Below, in pieces: positions 1 to 8,886 of a stretch of 64,000 bases of DNA (position 1 is its first letter; every line of letters begins with the position of its first letter). This DNA comes from JANMJD01 sp963828405. GTDB taxonomy: Bacteria; Actinomycetota; Acidimicrobiia; Acidimicrobiales; Ilumatobacteraceae. The stretch covers positions 310,001 through 374,000 of the forward strand of contig CAWHEG010000031.1 of the NCBI GenBank assembly GCA_963828405.1. Direction: 5' to 3'. The position numbers and the translations under genes are program-made. The notes below the pieces were generated by a model. The model ran no database searches. It had not been told where the DNA came from and worked only from the letters and a program-made list of their open reading frames with translations.

Positions 1-2
1 AC

Positions 3-356
3 TGGGCGTTCGACCACCGACCACCCGACAGCGAATTGGAGATCGCCATGAAGCGGCTGGTCGACGAGGCGAACCTTCCCACCCCGGTCTTCCATGCCCG
101 CGTGCTCGGGTGGGAGGTCGATTTCCTCTTCGTCGAGTCGGGCGTCGTCGTCGAGTGCGACGGCTGGGAGACCCACGGGCGCGACCGCGATCAGTTCGAG
201 CGCGATCGCCAGCGTGACGCCGAGATGGTCGGAGCCGGATATGCGGTGCTCCGGTTCACGTGGCGTCAGGTCGTCCGGCGGCACCGCTGGGTCGCTGACC
301 GGGTGCAAACCACCGTCAGCCACCGCCTCGGAAGTGTCTCTGGTCGCGAATCGTGA
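3..356 (+). CDS. DUF559 endonuclease-like protein, 5' end outside the window
   Basis: The open frame runs in from the left edge (first codons read WAFDHRPPDSELE), so the true start lies upstream of the window and only the C-terminal ~117 residues are visible. Family: DUF559, related to the very-short-patch-repair/restriction endonuclease fold. Visible marks are VDFLFVESGVVVECDGWETH, the acidic E-x-D core strand of this fold, followed by FERDRQRDAEMVGAGYAVLR and FTWRQV near the end. The biological role of DUF559 proteins is not settled. The stop overlaps a GTG of the next frame, but the next gene more likely starts at 437. Confidence 0.75.
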   Translation, partial: WAFDHRPPDSELEIAMKRLVDEANLPTPVFHARVLGWEVDFLFVESGVVVECDGWETHGRDRDQFERDRQRDAEMVGAGYAVLRFTWRQVVRRHRWVADRVQTTVSHRLGSVSGRES

Positions 357-436
357 CGGTTTCCGACACGGATCGCGACCAGAGCGGGACTGCGGAATGG
401 GGATCTCCGATCGGTACGGCGGGTTACGGTCGCACG

Positions 437-1912
437 ATGACTCCTGACGAGTTCCGGCGCCACGGCCATCAGATGATCGACTGGATCGCCGACTACCTCG
501 GCGATGGCGAAGGCGATGGCGGCAGCCATCCCGGCACGGTGGGGCGGTTCCCCGTCCAGCCGTCGACCAGGCCCGGCGACGTGCGCGCCCTGCTCCCGGC
601 CCATCCACCGACCGCGCCCGAGTCCTTCGACGCCGTGATGGCCGACGTCGAGCACGTCATCCTCCCCCACATCACCCACTGGCAGCATCCGAGCTTCTTC
701 GCCTACTTCCCGGCGAACAGCACGTTCCCGTCGATCCTCGGCGAGCTGCTCTCCGCAGGTCTCGGGGTCAACGGGATGAGCTGGGTCACCTCGCCGGCTG
801 CCACCGAGGTAGAGACCATGATGATGGACTGGATGGTCGAGCTCCTCGGTCTGCCGGACCGATTCCTGTCGACCAGCCCCACGGGGGGCGGCGCCATCCA
901 GGCAACGGCGAGCGAGGCGACGCTGACGTCGATCATCGCCGCCCGCTGGCGAGCGACGCGCGGAGCGGTCAACGCCGACGGTGACACCACCCGGCTCGTC
1001 GCCTACGCCACCGCCCACGCCCATTCCTCGATCGAGAAGGGCCTGCGGATCGCCGGCATCGGCACCGACCGGCTGCGGTTCATCGAGGTCGACGACACCT
1101 ATGCCATGCGCCCGGATGCGCTGCGCCGGGCGATCGACGATGACCTGGACCGCGGCCTGCTCCCGTTCTGGGTGTGCGCGGCGCTCGGGACGACGAGTTC
1201 GACGGCCTTCGACCCCGTGCCGGAGATCGGCGCCATCGCCGGCGAGCACGCGTTGTGGCTGCACGTCGACGGAGCGATGTCGGGCATCGCCACGCTGGCC
1301 CCGGAGCAACGGTGGTTGAACGACGGCATGGAGTTGGCCGACAGCTACTGCACCAACCCCCACAAGTGGATGGGCGTCAACTTCGACTGCGACCTGTTCT
1401 GGACGGCCGATCGTGCTGCGCTGCTCGGAGGGCTGTCGATCCTGCCCGAGTACCTGCGCTCGCAGGCCGCCGAAGCGGGGCGGGCGATCGACTACCGCGA
1501 TTGGGGGATCCCTCTCGGACGGCGCTTCCGGGCGCTGAAGCTGTGGTTCACGCTGCGCTGCGAAGGCGTCGAGGTGGTCAGGACGATGATCCGCACCCAC
1601 ATCGCGCTCGCACAGGAGCTGGCCGGCTGGGTCCGGGCCGACGACCGGTTCGAGGTCGTCGCCCCCCACCCCCAGAACCTGGTCTGCCTCCGTCTCGTCG
1701 GCGACGACTCACTCACCGACGCCTTGATCGACCGGGCAAACGCCTCCGGTGAGGCGCTGTTCACCCGCACGGTGCTCGACGGACACAGTGTGCTGCGCTT
1801 CTCCATCGGCGGGCGACTCACCGAACGCCACCACGTCGTGGCCGGATGGGCGCTGCTCCGCCGGATCGCCGGAGAACTGGCCGCCGGAGAAGTGGTCGCA
1901 GCAGCTCCGTGA
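437..1912 (+). CDS. PLP-dependent decarboxylase (aromatic-L-amino-acid/tyrosine decarboxylase family)
   Basis: Group II pyridoxal-phosphate decarboxylase of 491 residues, normal for the family, predicted to remove CO2 from an aromatic or related amino acid in the cytosol. The PLP-binding lysine is in NPHKWMGVNFDCD, with HVDGAMSG upstream supplying the aspartate that contacts the PLP ring nitrogen. The N-terminal MTPDEFRRHGHQMIDWIADY is the classical start of this family, so I place the start at ATG 437. An in-frame GTG at 353 would add 28 unrelated residues. The substrate (Tyr, Trp, DOPA or other) cannot be told from sequence. It stands alone and ends in a clear hairpin terminator. Confidence 0.88.
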   Translation: MTPDEFRRHGHQMIDWIADYLGDGEGDGGSHPGTVGRFPVQPSTRPGDVRALLPAHPPTAPESFDAVMADVEHVILPHITHWQHPSFFAYFPANSTFPSILGELLSAGLGVNGMSWVTSPAATEVETMMMDWMVELLGLPDRFLSTSPTGGGAIQATASEATLTSIIAARWRATRGAVNADGDTTRLVAYATAHAHSSIEKGLRIAGIGTDRLRFIEVDDTYAMRPDALRRAIDDDLDRGLLPFWVCAALGTTSSTAFDPVPEIGAIAGEHALWLHVDGAMSGIATLAPEQRWLNDGMELADSYCTNPHKWMGVNFDCDLFWTADRAALLGGLSILPEYLRSQAAEAGRAIDYRDWGIPLGRRFRALKLWFTLRCEGVEVVRTMIRTHIALAQELAGWVRADDRFEVVAPHPQNLVCLRLVGDDSLTDALIDRANASGEALFTRTVLDGHSVLRFSIGGRLTERHHVVAGWALLRRIAGELAAGEVVAAAP

Positions 1913-1918
1913 ACAGGA

Positions 1919-1947
1919 AGAACCCCGGCCCTGGGGGCCGGGGTTCT
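1919..1947 (+). terminator. Hairpin terminator after the decarboxylase gene
   Basis: A 13-bp perfect stem (AGAACCCCGGCCC / GGGCCGGGGTTCT) with a 3-nt TGG loop begins 7 bases after the decarboxylase stop codon. There is no strong U-tract, as is common in high-GC actinobacteria. Confidence 0.8.
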
Positions 1948-2575
1948 CGGTGGGCTCGGCGACGGTGCCGGTCGGGATGGCGGTGCTGGGCTGCACGCTC
2001 GGAGACGGCTCGAGGCCGTACTTGGTGGGAGCGCCCGGAGCCAGTCGTGCCGTCGTCTCGGCACCCGAATCGCAGTGATGATTCTGCGTGAACCATCACC
2101 CGAATCAGCGCATCGTCGCCTGATTTAGCCCGGTGGTGTCTCCTCCATTTCAGCCGTGCCGTACATGCTGTCTACCCCTCGAATGATCGAAGAATCGGAT
2201 GTTGACAGCCACCACCATGCGCTCTTTCGCCGCGCAATGCAAGTCTTGACTTCCGGTTTCTCGTGATGTACAAACACCGCCGGACGGGCGCTCACAGGCG
2301 CGATCAAGCCGCTGACCAGCGAATGCACCCCGATGCATCGAGGCATTCCCTCGGCACGATGGCGCCGAGTGCTGATCGACCAGCAGAACAGGAACGTCAC
2401 GCCCGGGCACTGAATCCTGTTAATGCTGCATCGTCGATTTCTTGGCATGACAGGGAGATGAACACACCGAAATCGCGCGATGAGCGTCCGACGACCACAC
2501 ACCGCAGAGGACGAAGGTGAGGGCTGTCCTGGTGCCCCGTTCGGCCGGTCCGTTCGATCCGGAGTCCAGGGCAGA
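1948..2575. other. Intergenic stretch without a convincing gene
   Basis: About 630 bases of somewhat lower GC content lie between the decarboxylase terminator and the riboflavin leader. No frame here gives a recognisable protein or good actinobacterial codon use. It holds a plus-strand promoter-like pair, TTGACT at 2246-2251 and TACAAA at 2269-2274 with a 17-bp spacer, but no gene follows directly. Confidence 0.5.
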
Positions 2576-2606
2576 TTGCACCGTCGGCGCGATTTCGCCC
2601 TAGCCT
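2576..2606 (+). promoter_or_regulatory. Candidate promoter of the riboflavin operon
   Basis: TTGCAC at 2576-2581 and TAGCCT at 2601-2606 with a 19-bp spacer would start transcription about 45 bases before the FMN aptamer. Position fits well, but the spacer is longer than ideal, so this is a suggestion. Confidence 0.35.
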
Positions 2607-2656
2607 CGGTCAGTGTCGGCGGTCCGCCGCCGGCATGGCCACGACAATTCGACATG

Positions 2657-2785
2657 CACCCCTTGCGGGGTTGGGTGGAAGTCCCAACCGGCGGTCACAG
2701 CCCGCGAACCTCGAGCCCCAGGGTCCGAGGCCGACCCGGTGGAAATCCGGAGCCGACGGTCACAGTCCGGATGGGAGCAAGGGTG
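2657..2785 (+). promoter_or_regulatory. FMN riboswitch (RFN element)
   Basis: This is the flavin mononucleotide aptamer controlling the riboflavin genes. It carries the conserved blocks GGGTGGAAGTCCCAACCGGC, GGTCACAGCCCGCGA, GCCGACGGTCACAGTCCGGA and TGGGAGCAAGGGTG. P1 pairs CACCCCTTGC (2657-2666) with GCAAGGGTG. Just after it, GGGTGCGT (2781-2788) can instead pair with ACGCACCC (2802-2809). That hairpin shares bases with the 3' strand of P1, so the two are mutually exclusive and could form the expression switch. RibD starts at 2860, so FMN excess should lower expression of ribD-ribBA-ribH. Confidence 0.95.
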
Positions 2786-2859
2786 CGTGACCCCCGGTCT
2801 GACGCACCCGGTGCGCTCGGGCCGTCGTTCACGTACCCCTCGACGCCGAGGAGCAGCGG

Positions 2860-3888
2860 GTGAACGACGAGCAGCGGATGAACCGGGCCACCGAGGTGGC
2901 CTCTTCCGCTCGTCTGCGCACGTCACCGAATCCGTGGGTGGGTTGTGTCCTCGTGACCTCGACGGGCGAGTCGTTCGAGGGCGCGACGGAGCCGCCCGGT
3001 GGGCGCCACGCCGAGATCGTGGCCATCGGCGCGGCGAAACACGCCGGAGTCGACGTCCGCGGAGCCACGCTGTACACCACGCTCGAGCCGTGCTCGCACC
3101 ACGGCCGCACCGGCCCGTGCGCCGAAGCGATCATCGCTGCAGGCATCGGACGCGTCGTCGTGGCCGTCGAGGACCCAGATCCGCAGGTCGCCGGCCGCGG
3201 CGAAGCGATGCTCAGGGCGGCGGGTCTCGGCGTGCGCACCGGGGTCGGTGAGTGTGCCGTCACCGAGCAGCTCCGGCCCTACCTCCATCATCGGCGCACC
3301 GGGCGCCCGTTCGTCGTGCTCAAGCTCGCCGCGACCCTCGACGGCCGCACCGCGGCGGTCGACGGCACGAGCCGGTGGATCACCTCGGCCGAAGCCCGCC
3401 GGCGCGTGCACGAGCTGCGCGCCGAGAGCGACGCGATCTGTGTCGGGGCGGGGACGGTCCGCCACGACGACCCGGAGTTGACGGTCCGCCACGTCGTCGG
3501 CCCCGATCCCCGCCGGATCGTGCTCGGCCGGGCACCGGCGGGGGCCCGGGTCCATCCGTGCACCGAGTGGGACGGCGAGTTGACGGCGCTGCTCGACCGA
3601 CTGGGCGGCGAGGACGTCCTGCAGTTGTTGGTCGAGGGCGGGGCCCGCGTCGCCGGAGACTTCCACCGCCAGGGCCTGGTCGACCGATACGTGCTGCACC
3701 TCGCTCCGGCACTGATCGGCGGCGACGACGGCCGCGCCCTGTTCGCCGGGCCAGGCGCCCCGACGATCACCGAACTGTGGCGCGGCGAGTTCCGCCACGT
3801 CCGACACCTCGGCCCCGACCTCGAGATCGTTCTCGATCGACCGTCTGGCGCGCCTCCCAAGACGAGCGATGCCAAGGAGCGGCAATGA
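2860..3888 (+). CDS. ribD: Bifunctional pyrimidine deaminase/reductase of riboflavin synthesis
   Basis: Catalyses deamination and then side-chain reduction of the 2,5-diaminopyrimidine made from GTP. The N-terminal deaminase domain (about 1-140) has the zinc ligands in GGRHAEIVAIG and EPCSHHGRTGPCAEA. The C-terminal reductase domain (about 145-342) begins PFVVLKLAATLDGRTA and contains LLVEGGARVAGDF. The 342-residue length is normal. GTG start at 2860 follows GAGGAGC. First gene after the FMN riboswitch. Its stop overlaps an ATG at 3885 in the next gene's frame, which suggests translational coupling. Confidence 0.95.
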   Translation: MNDEQRMNRATEVASSARLRTSPNPWVGCVLVTSTGESFEGATEPPGGRHAEIVAIGAAKHAGVDVRGATLYTTLEPCSHHGRTGPCAEAIIAAGIGRVVVAVEDPDPQVAGRGEAMLRAAGLGVRTGVGECAVTEQLRPYLHHRRTGRPFVVLKLAATLDGRTAAVDGTSRWITSAEARRRVHELRAESDAICVGAGTVRHDDPELTVRHVVGPDPRRIVLGRAPAGARVHPCTEWDGELTALLDRLGGEDVLQLLVEGGARVAGDFHRQGLVDRYVLHLAPALIGGDDGRALFAGPGAPTITELWRGEFRHVRHLGPDLEIVLDRPSGAPPKTSDAKERQ

Positions 3889-3914
3889 ACGACAGCGATT
3901 CACAAGGAGCAGCG

Positions 3915-5186
3915 ATGACCAGTGAACCCACACCTACGCCCGACGGCTTCGCCCCGATCGAGGATGTCGTCGCGGCGATCACCCGCGGCGAGATCGTCGT
4001 GCTCGTCGACGACGAGGACCGCGAGAACGAAGGCGACCTGATCATGGCCGCCCAGCACGCCACCGCCGAGAAGATCGCCTTCTTCGTGCGCCACACCTCG
4101 GGCGTGATCGTCGCCCCGCTGATCGGCGCCCGGTGCGACGACCTCCGGCTGCCGTTGATGGTCGAGCACAACACCGAGAGCCACCGCACTGCGTTCACGA
4201 TCTCGGTCGACCTGATCGGCGGCACGACCACGGGGATCTCGGCTGCCGATCGCGCCGCCACCCTGCGGGCGTTGGCCGATCCGGCGGTCGGGTTCACCGA
4301 CTTCGCCCGGCCGGGCCACATCTTCCCGCTACGCGCCCGCGAGGGCGGCGTGCTCAAGCGGGCCGGTCACACCGAAGCAGCCGTCGACCTGGCCAGGATG
4401 GCCGGGTGCGAACCCGCCGGGATCATCTGCGAGATCACCAACGACGACGGCTCGATGGCACGTCTGCCCGACCTGCGCCGGTTCTGCGCCGAGCACGGGC
4501 TCCTGCTGTCGTCGATCGCCGAACTGATCGCCTACCGGCGCCGGACCGAGAAGCTCGTCACCCGCGTCGCCGAGGCCGTCGTGCCGACCGAGTGGGGTCC
4601 GTTCACCTGCATCGCCTATCGGGCCGACTTCGACGACACCGAACACCTCGCATTCGTCCGGGGCGACATCGCCGACGGGACACCCGTGCTCGTGCGTGTG
4701 CACAGCGAGTGCCTCACCGGCGACGTCTTCGGCTCGAGACGCTGCGACTGCGGGCCCCAACTGCACGCGGCGATGGCCAGGATCGCCGAGGAGGACCGCG
4801 GTGTTCTCGTCTACCTGCGTGGCCACGAGGGCCGTGGCATCGGCATCGGCCCCAAGATCCGCGCCTACTCCCTGCAGGACGGCGGGATGGACACCGTCGA
4901 CGCCAACGTGCACCTCGGGCTTCCGGTCGACAGTCGCGAGTACGGCGTCGGCGCACAGATCCTCGCCGACCTCGGCGCCCTCCAACTTCGGCTGATCACC
5001 AACAACCCGCGTAAGTACGGTGGCATCGCCGGGTACGGCCTGTCGATCGTCGAACGTGTCTCGATCGCCACCGTGCCGACGGCGGAGAACCGCGAGTACC
5101 TGCGGACCAAGAAGGACCGGCTCGGCCATCTGATCGACTTCGACTTCGACGCCAAGCCCGACCCCAACCTCATCCCTGGAGCGTGA
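3915..5186 (+). CDS. ribBA: Bifunctional DHBP synthase / GTP cyclohydrolase II
   Basis: Supplies both riboflavin precursors: the N-terminal domain makes 3,4-dihydroxy-2-butanone 4-phosphate from ribulose 5-phosphate, the C-terminal domain opens GTP. The first domain shows DDEDRENEGDLIMAAQ; the second has the zinc cysteines in SECLTGDVFGSRRCDCGPQ and the RGHEGRGIGI loop. About 423 residues, normal for the fusion. Two in-frame ATGs are possible: 3885, overlapping the ribD stop, and 3915, with AAGGAG 6 bases upstream. I prefer 3915. Only one base separates its stop from ribH. Confidence 0.95.
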   Translation: MTSEPTPTPDGFAPIEDVVAAITRGEIVVLVDDEDRENEGDLIMAAQHATAEKIAFFVRHTSGVIVAPLIGARCDDLRLPLMVEHNTESHRTAFTISVDLIGGTTTGISAADRAATLRALADPAVGFTDFARPGHIFPLRAREGGVLKRAGHTEAAVDLARMAGCEPAGIICEITNDDGSMARLPDLRRFCAEHGLLLSSIAELIAYRRRTEKLVTRVAEAVVPTEWGPFTCIAYRADFDDTEHLAFVRGDIADGTPVLVRVHSECLTGDVFGSRRCDCGPQLHAAMARIAEEDRGVLVYLRGHEGRGIGIGPKIRAYSLQDGGMDTVDANVHLGLPVDSREYGVGAQILADLGALQLRLITNNPRKYGGIAGYGLSIVERVSIATVPTAENREYLRTKKDRLGHLIDFDFDAKPDPNLIPGA

Positions 5187-5187
5187 G

Positions 5188-5658
5188 ATGACCACCCTGG
5201 AAGGATCCCTCGACGGCCGTGGCCTGCGGATCGGCATCGTCTGTGGACGATTCAACGAGTTCGTCGTGAACCCGCTGCTCGACGGCGCCCGGCGCGGCTT
5301 GCGCCGCCACGGCGTGGCCGACGACGCCATCGACGTCGCCTGGGTGCCCGGCGCCTTCGAGATCCCCGTCGCCGCCAAGGCGATGGCGGCCTCGGGTCGC
5401 TACGACGCGATCATCGCCCTGGGCGCCGTCATCCGCGGTGCGACCGCCCACTTCGACTACGTCGCCGGTCAGGCGGCGGCCGGCATCCAGCGGATCGGGC
5501 TGGACACCGGGGTGCCGGTGATGTTCGGCGTGCTGACGGTCGACACGATCGAGCAGGCCATCGAGCGGGCGGGCACCAAGGCCGGCAACAAGGGTGAGGA
5601 ATCAGCGGTCGGGGCGATCGAGATGGCCCGTCTGCTGGCCGCGATCCGCGACCTGTGA
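5188..5658 (+). CDS. ribH: 6,7-dimethyl-8-ribityllumazine synthase
   Basis: Condenses the RibA/RibD-derived pyrimidine with dihydroxybutanone phosphate to give the lumazine precursor of riboflavin, normally as an icosahedral or pentameric particle. The 156 residues are typical. Marks are IGIVCGRFNEFV at the start, WVPGAFEIP in the middle, GAVIRGATAHFDYV at the substrate pocket and GNKGEESA near the end. Last gene of the riboswitch operon. No riboflavin synthase (ribE) gene lies in this cluster, although many actinobacteria have one between ribD and ribBA. Confidence 0.96.
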   Translation: MTTLEGSLDGRGLRIGIVCGRFNEFVVNPLLDGARRGLRRHGVADDAIDVAWVPGAFEIPVAAKAMAASGRYDAIIALGAVIRGATAHFDYVAGQAAAGIQRIGLDTGVPVMFGVLTVDTIEQAIERAGTKAGNKGEESAVGAIEMARLLAAIRDL

Positions 5659-5730
5659 CCGATCGGCGGCCAGTGTGCCGCCCGCAACGGCGGCGGGCAC
5701 ACCTCTCGGACCGACGAGAGGAGACTCCTC

Positions 5731-6255
5731 ATGGCGAAACTCGCCGCACTCGTCGTCGCGGTCACGACGTTCCTGACCGCCACCTCCTTGCCCACCGAGG
5801 CGACCGCCGCTCCCGGTCCGGCGACCGACCAGGCGTCCGTCGACTACCGGTCCTTCGGCGTGGCCCTCGACACCTTCATATGGCTGCGCGCCGCCCGCTC
5901 GCCCGCCCATCTCGACTGGTCGACCGATGGCTGCTCCACGCCGCTCCCTGTGGGTCTCGGTGACACCGGGCGGTCGTTCGACTTCACCAGGGCCTGCATC
6001 CACCACGACTTCGGGTACCGCAACCATCAGTTGCTCGACCAGCGATTCAACTGCCCGAACCGGCCCGTGGGCGGCTACTGCGCACCGGGTACGTGGAGCT
6101 ACGGCACGTACTGGAACGGCTACATCCGCAAGCGCATCGACGACCGCTTCCTCGCCGACATGAAGCTCGACTGCGCCCCGCGTCCCTGGTACCAGAAACC
6201 GACCTGCCTGAGCTGGGCCGAGACCTACTACTACGCGGTACGCGCCGGAGGCTGA
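5731..6255 (+). CDS. Secreted prokaryotic phospholipase A2
   Basis: Predicted to hydrolyse the sn-2 acyl ester of phospholipids outside the cell. The first ~27 residues form a signal peptide (LAALVVAVTTFLTATSL, then an Ala-rich cleavage region). The mature part carries the His-Asp catalytic motif in ACIHHDFGYRN and cysteines suited to disulfides (DGCSTPL, RFNCPN, GGYCAPG, LDCAPR, PTCLSW). The 174-residue length fits the bacterial/fungal PLA2 family (PF09056), which needs Ca2+. A GAGAGGAG ribosome site precedes the ATG. Its end overlaps the convergent methyltransferase by 25 bp. Confidence 0.85.
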   Translation: MAKLAALVVAVTTFLTATSLPTEATAAPGPATDQASVDYRSFGVALDTFIWLRAARSPAHLDWSTDGCSTPLPVGLGDTGRSFDFTRACIHHDFGYRNHQLLDQRFNCPNRPVGGYCAPGTWSYGTYWNGYIRKRIDDRFLADMKLDCAPRPWYQKPTCLSWAETYYYAVRAGG

Positions 6256-7004
6256 GGCAGCTGGGCGATGGCACCGGAACCCGGGCGTCGGGCGATCACC
6301 ATCACCGAGAGGCCGGCGGGCAACGAGACATGGCGGAGCAGCCGACGCTCTGCCGCGGCGAGACGTGCGAGCAAGCCGCCCAAACCGGTCTCGTTGCTCG
6401 CCAGGTCGCTCGCCGAGCGTCCCCGCTCGACGACGGCCTTGATCGCCGCCGCGGGCACCAGGTAGCTGTGAGCCCCCGTCGCCCGCTCGACCACGAGACC
6501 GGCGGCCCGGGCAAGACCCACGAGGTCGCCACGAGAGAAGCGGCGCGCCCCGTGGGTGACCCGATCGTGCGCCCGCCGGAGGCGGCGGACGCCCGGTTCC
6601 CACAGACAGACGAGGCCGCCGGGCATCGTCACCCGGGTGAGTTCGGCCACCGCAGCGACCGGATCGGTGATCGCCGCGTGGTAGAGCACGGTGACACAGA
6701 GCACCGCATCGAACGAGCCGTCGGCGAAGGGCAGCCGGGCCAGATCCGCGGCTGCGGCGCCGACGAGGTCCGGGTGACGCTGGCGGTAGGTGGCCAGTGC
6801 CCCGGGAATCATGTCGGCGGCGACGAGCGCGCCCGACCCGGCCATCCACGATCCGGTCGCCCCGGTGCCTCCGCCGGCATCGAGAAACCTGCCGCCCGGC
6901 GCCAAGCGCGGCCCGAGCTCCTGCACCAGCAGGGCGCGGGTCGCGCGATACCACCAATGGGTGTGCTCGGTCTCGGCCATCAGGCCGTACTCGTCGTCCT
7001 CCAC
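6231..7004 (-). CDS. Class I SAM-dependent methyltransferase
   Basis: A 257-residue methyltransferase of the UbiE/Methyltransf_11 type. The SAM-binding glycine motif is RFLDAGGGTGATG, motif II is LPFADGSFDAVLCV, and MPGGLVCLWEPG follows. The N-terminal HTHWWYRATRALL resembles enzymes acting on sugar- or lipid-linked substrates. It lies 6 bases downstream of the membrane glycosyltransferase-like gene on the same strand, opposite an epimerase, aminotransferase and GT2 gene, so a role in surface-glycan or glycolipid modification is plausible. The exact substrate is unknown. Confidence 0.8.
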   Translation of the reverse strand: MEDDEYGLMAETEHTHWWYRATRALLVQELGPRLAPGGRFLDAGGGTGATGSWMAGSGALVAADMIPGALATYRQRHPDLVGAAAADLARLPFADGSFDAVLCVTVLYHAAITDPVAAVAELTRVTMPGGLVCLWEPGVRRLRRAHDRVTHGARRFSRGDLVGLARAAGLVVERATGAHSYLVPAAAIKAVVERGRSASDLASNETGLGGLLARLAAAERRLLRHVSLPAGLSVMVIARRPGSGAIAQLPQPPARTA

Positions 7005-7010
7005 CGCCGT

Positions 7011-8790
7011 TCAGGCTCCCGGCGGGCCGATGTCGAACCAGACGTAACGACCGTCGGCGCTCTGGGCGACGGGCGGGAAGCCCGTCGACCAGAACCGGTC
7101 GATCATCGCCACGCCGAGATCGTCGTAGCCCCACCGATCGATGACGACGGCGCGGAACCCCTGGCCATGGAGGTAGTCCACGATCCGCTCGCCGGTCCAC
7201 GTCGGGAGGTCGGCCGGCCGCTCGGGGAAGCGCCCGAGCACGGCCCCGAAGCTCCAGCGCAGCGCCGGGGCATGGAGATAGCCGCGGGCGCCGTCGTACA
7301 AACCGATCCGCCCGACCGATCCGCCCTCGGGAAACGGTGATTCGGGGAACTGGTAGACGGCCGCGCCGGCCGGCAGCGCCCCCTCGATCGACCGGAAGAA
7401 GTCCTGGTCGCTGTCCCAGGAGGCGACGCCGGAGCCGGCACGGGCACCGTCGCTCGGTGCCGTCTGGTCGAACCAGCCGACGCCGAGCATCACGATCACG
7501 AACACGATCACGGCCGCCCGCGCCCGACCCGGCCCATGCCGGAAACGCACCCGTTCGAGCACCAGGGTCAGCCCCAGCGCCACGCCGATCACGCCGAGGT
7601 AGGCGATGACGATCGACATCCGGTTCCAACCCCGGATCATCGTCAACCCTCCGAGGGCGAGCAGGTACGACACCCCGCCGATCGTCGCCGTCAGCATCGC
7701 CACGATCCCGAGCAGACCGGCGTTGCCGATCGTGCTTCGCCGGCCCCGGGGCGACGACCCGCCCGCCGCGCTCGGCCAGCGCGGCGAGCACGGTGACGAT
7801 GAAGCCGATGCCGATGACCACGCCGAGGTAGGAACCCTGCTCCGAGTAGATCGGACCGGCGAAGGCGCGATAGCCGAGGCGACCGAGGCGACCGACCCGA
7901 TGGTCGATCCGTGGCATGAACAACTGCTGGATCCGCAGGCCGTACAGCTCGGTCTCCTGCGCGAGTCGGCTGAAGACCCGTGGGTTCGATCCGTGACGCA
8001 ACCAGTAGACGATCGTCGGCACGGTGTTGACGAGCATCGTGGCCAGCGTGATCGATGCGGCGATCAGCCCCGACCAGAGGTGGCGGAGGTGACGACGCGC
8101 CAGGGTCGTGACCAGGCCGGCAACGACGGCGAGGTAGCCGAGGAAGACCGCGTAGTACGAGCCGGTCGAGCCGAGGCCGACGCAACCGGCGAACACCCAC
8201 CATGCCTGTCGGTCGAGCCGCCACCCTGGCCACCAGCGTTGGCGGAGACCCACGAACGGCGGGTCGTCCCCCATGATCGTCAGTGCGAACAGCACGCCGA
8301 TCGGTACGAGGGCATACGACGAGAGGAGGAGGTGCGAGGTGCGCCGGAGCAGGTGGTACGGCGCGAAGGCGAACAGCATCGACGCCGCCGCGGCGATCGG
8401 CATCCGCGCGCCGAGGCGGCGCAGCACGTAGTGCGAGGTCGCCGCGGCCGTGGCGAAGCCGGCGAGGTAGAACAGGTTCATCGCCAGCGCCGGCTCGCAG
8501 ACCAGGGTGAACAGGCGCAGGACGGCGAGATTGAGGTTGTCGACCCCCTGCGGCAGGTCGTACAGCTGCTGGCCGAACGGGAACCCCATGTGGGAGTTCG
8601 TCAGGTAGCCCCCGCCCTGCTGCAGCTCCCTGACGACCATCAGATAGAACGTGGCGTCCCCGTCGTAGTCCAACGGGACGGTCAGACTGGCCCGCCACAG
8701 CTGCAGCACCGGGACGGTGGCCACGGCAGCGGCCAAGGCGACGACCAGGGACTCGCGACCGATTCGGGGCGCTTCGCCGGTCGCAGACAC
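7011..8790 (-). pseudogene. Multi-pass membrane glycosyltransferase-like protein, frameshifted
   Basis: The coding sense lies in two minus-strand frames that join near 7745. The first, from GTG 8790, encodes a long run of membrane segments (for example ESLVVALAAAVATVPVLQLW, VLFAFTI-like and GLVTTLA segments) and ends its sense at LAALAERGG. The second, read from about 7745 to 7011, continues with GNAGLLGIVAMLTATIGG and an exported C-terminal domain ending VWFDIGPPGA. One base gained or lost in the CCCCGGGG run explains the break. The whole (about 590 residues) resembles DUF6311/GT-C style membrane proteins. It could be a real frameshift mutation or a sequence error; both halves keep good codon use. 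Confidence 0.7.
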
Positions 8791-8886
8791 CGTGGCGATC
8801 GTAGTGGACGGCCCCGACCGCTCGGCCCATCCCCCTCCCCGGGTCGGCGCCGGGGCGTGATCATCCCAGTAGCCTGTGGCCCGCTG

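Noticed and set aside
353..436. N-terminal extension of the PLP decarboxylase from GTG 353
   Set aside because: The extra 28 residues lack similarity to the family and the usual first helix begins at the ATG at 437.
1948..2655. Minus-strand open frame of about 176 codons upstream of the riboflavin leader
   Set aside because: Cys/Trp/Arg-rich composition, no homology recognised and no ribosome site; treated as non-coding.
5602..7000. Long minus-strand open frame continuing past the membrane glycosyltransferase-like gene and through the methyltransferase
   Set aside because: Beyond 7745 the frame is Arg/Pro/Gly-rich without sense; the methyltransferase in another frame covers the same bases.
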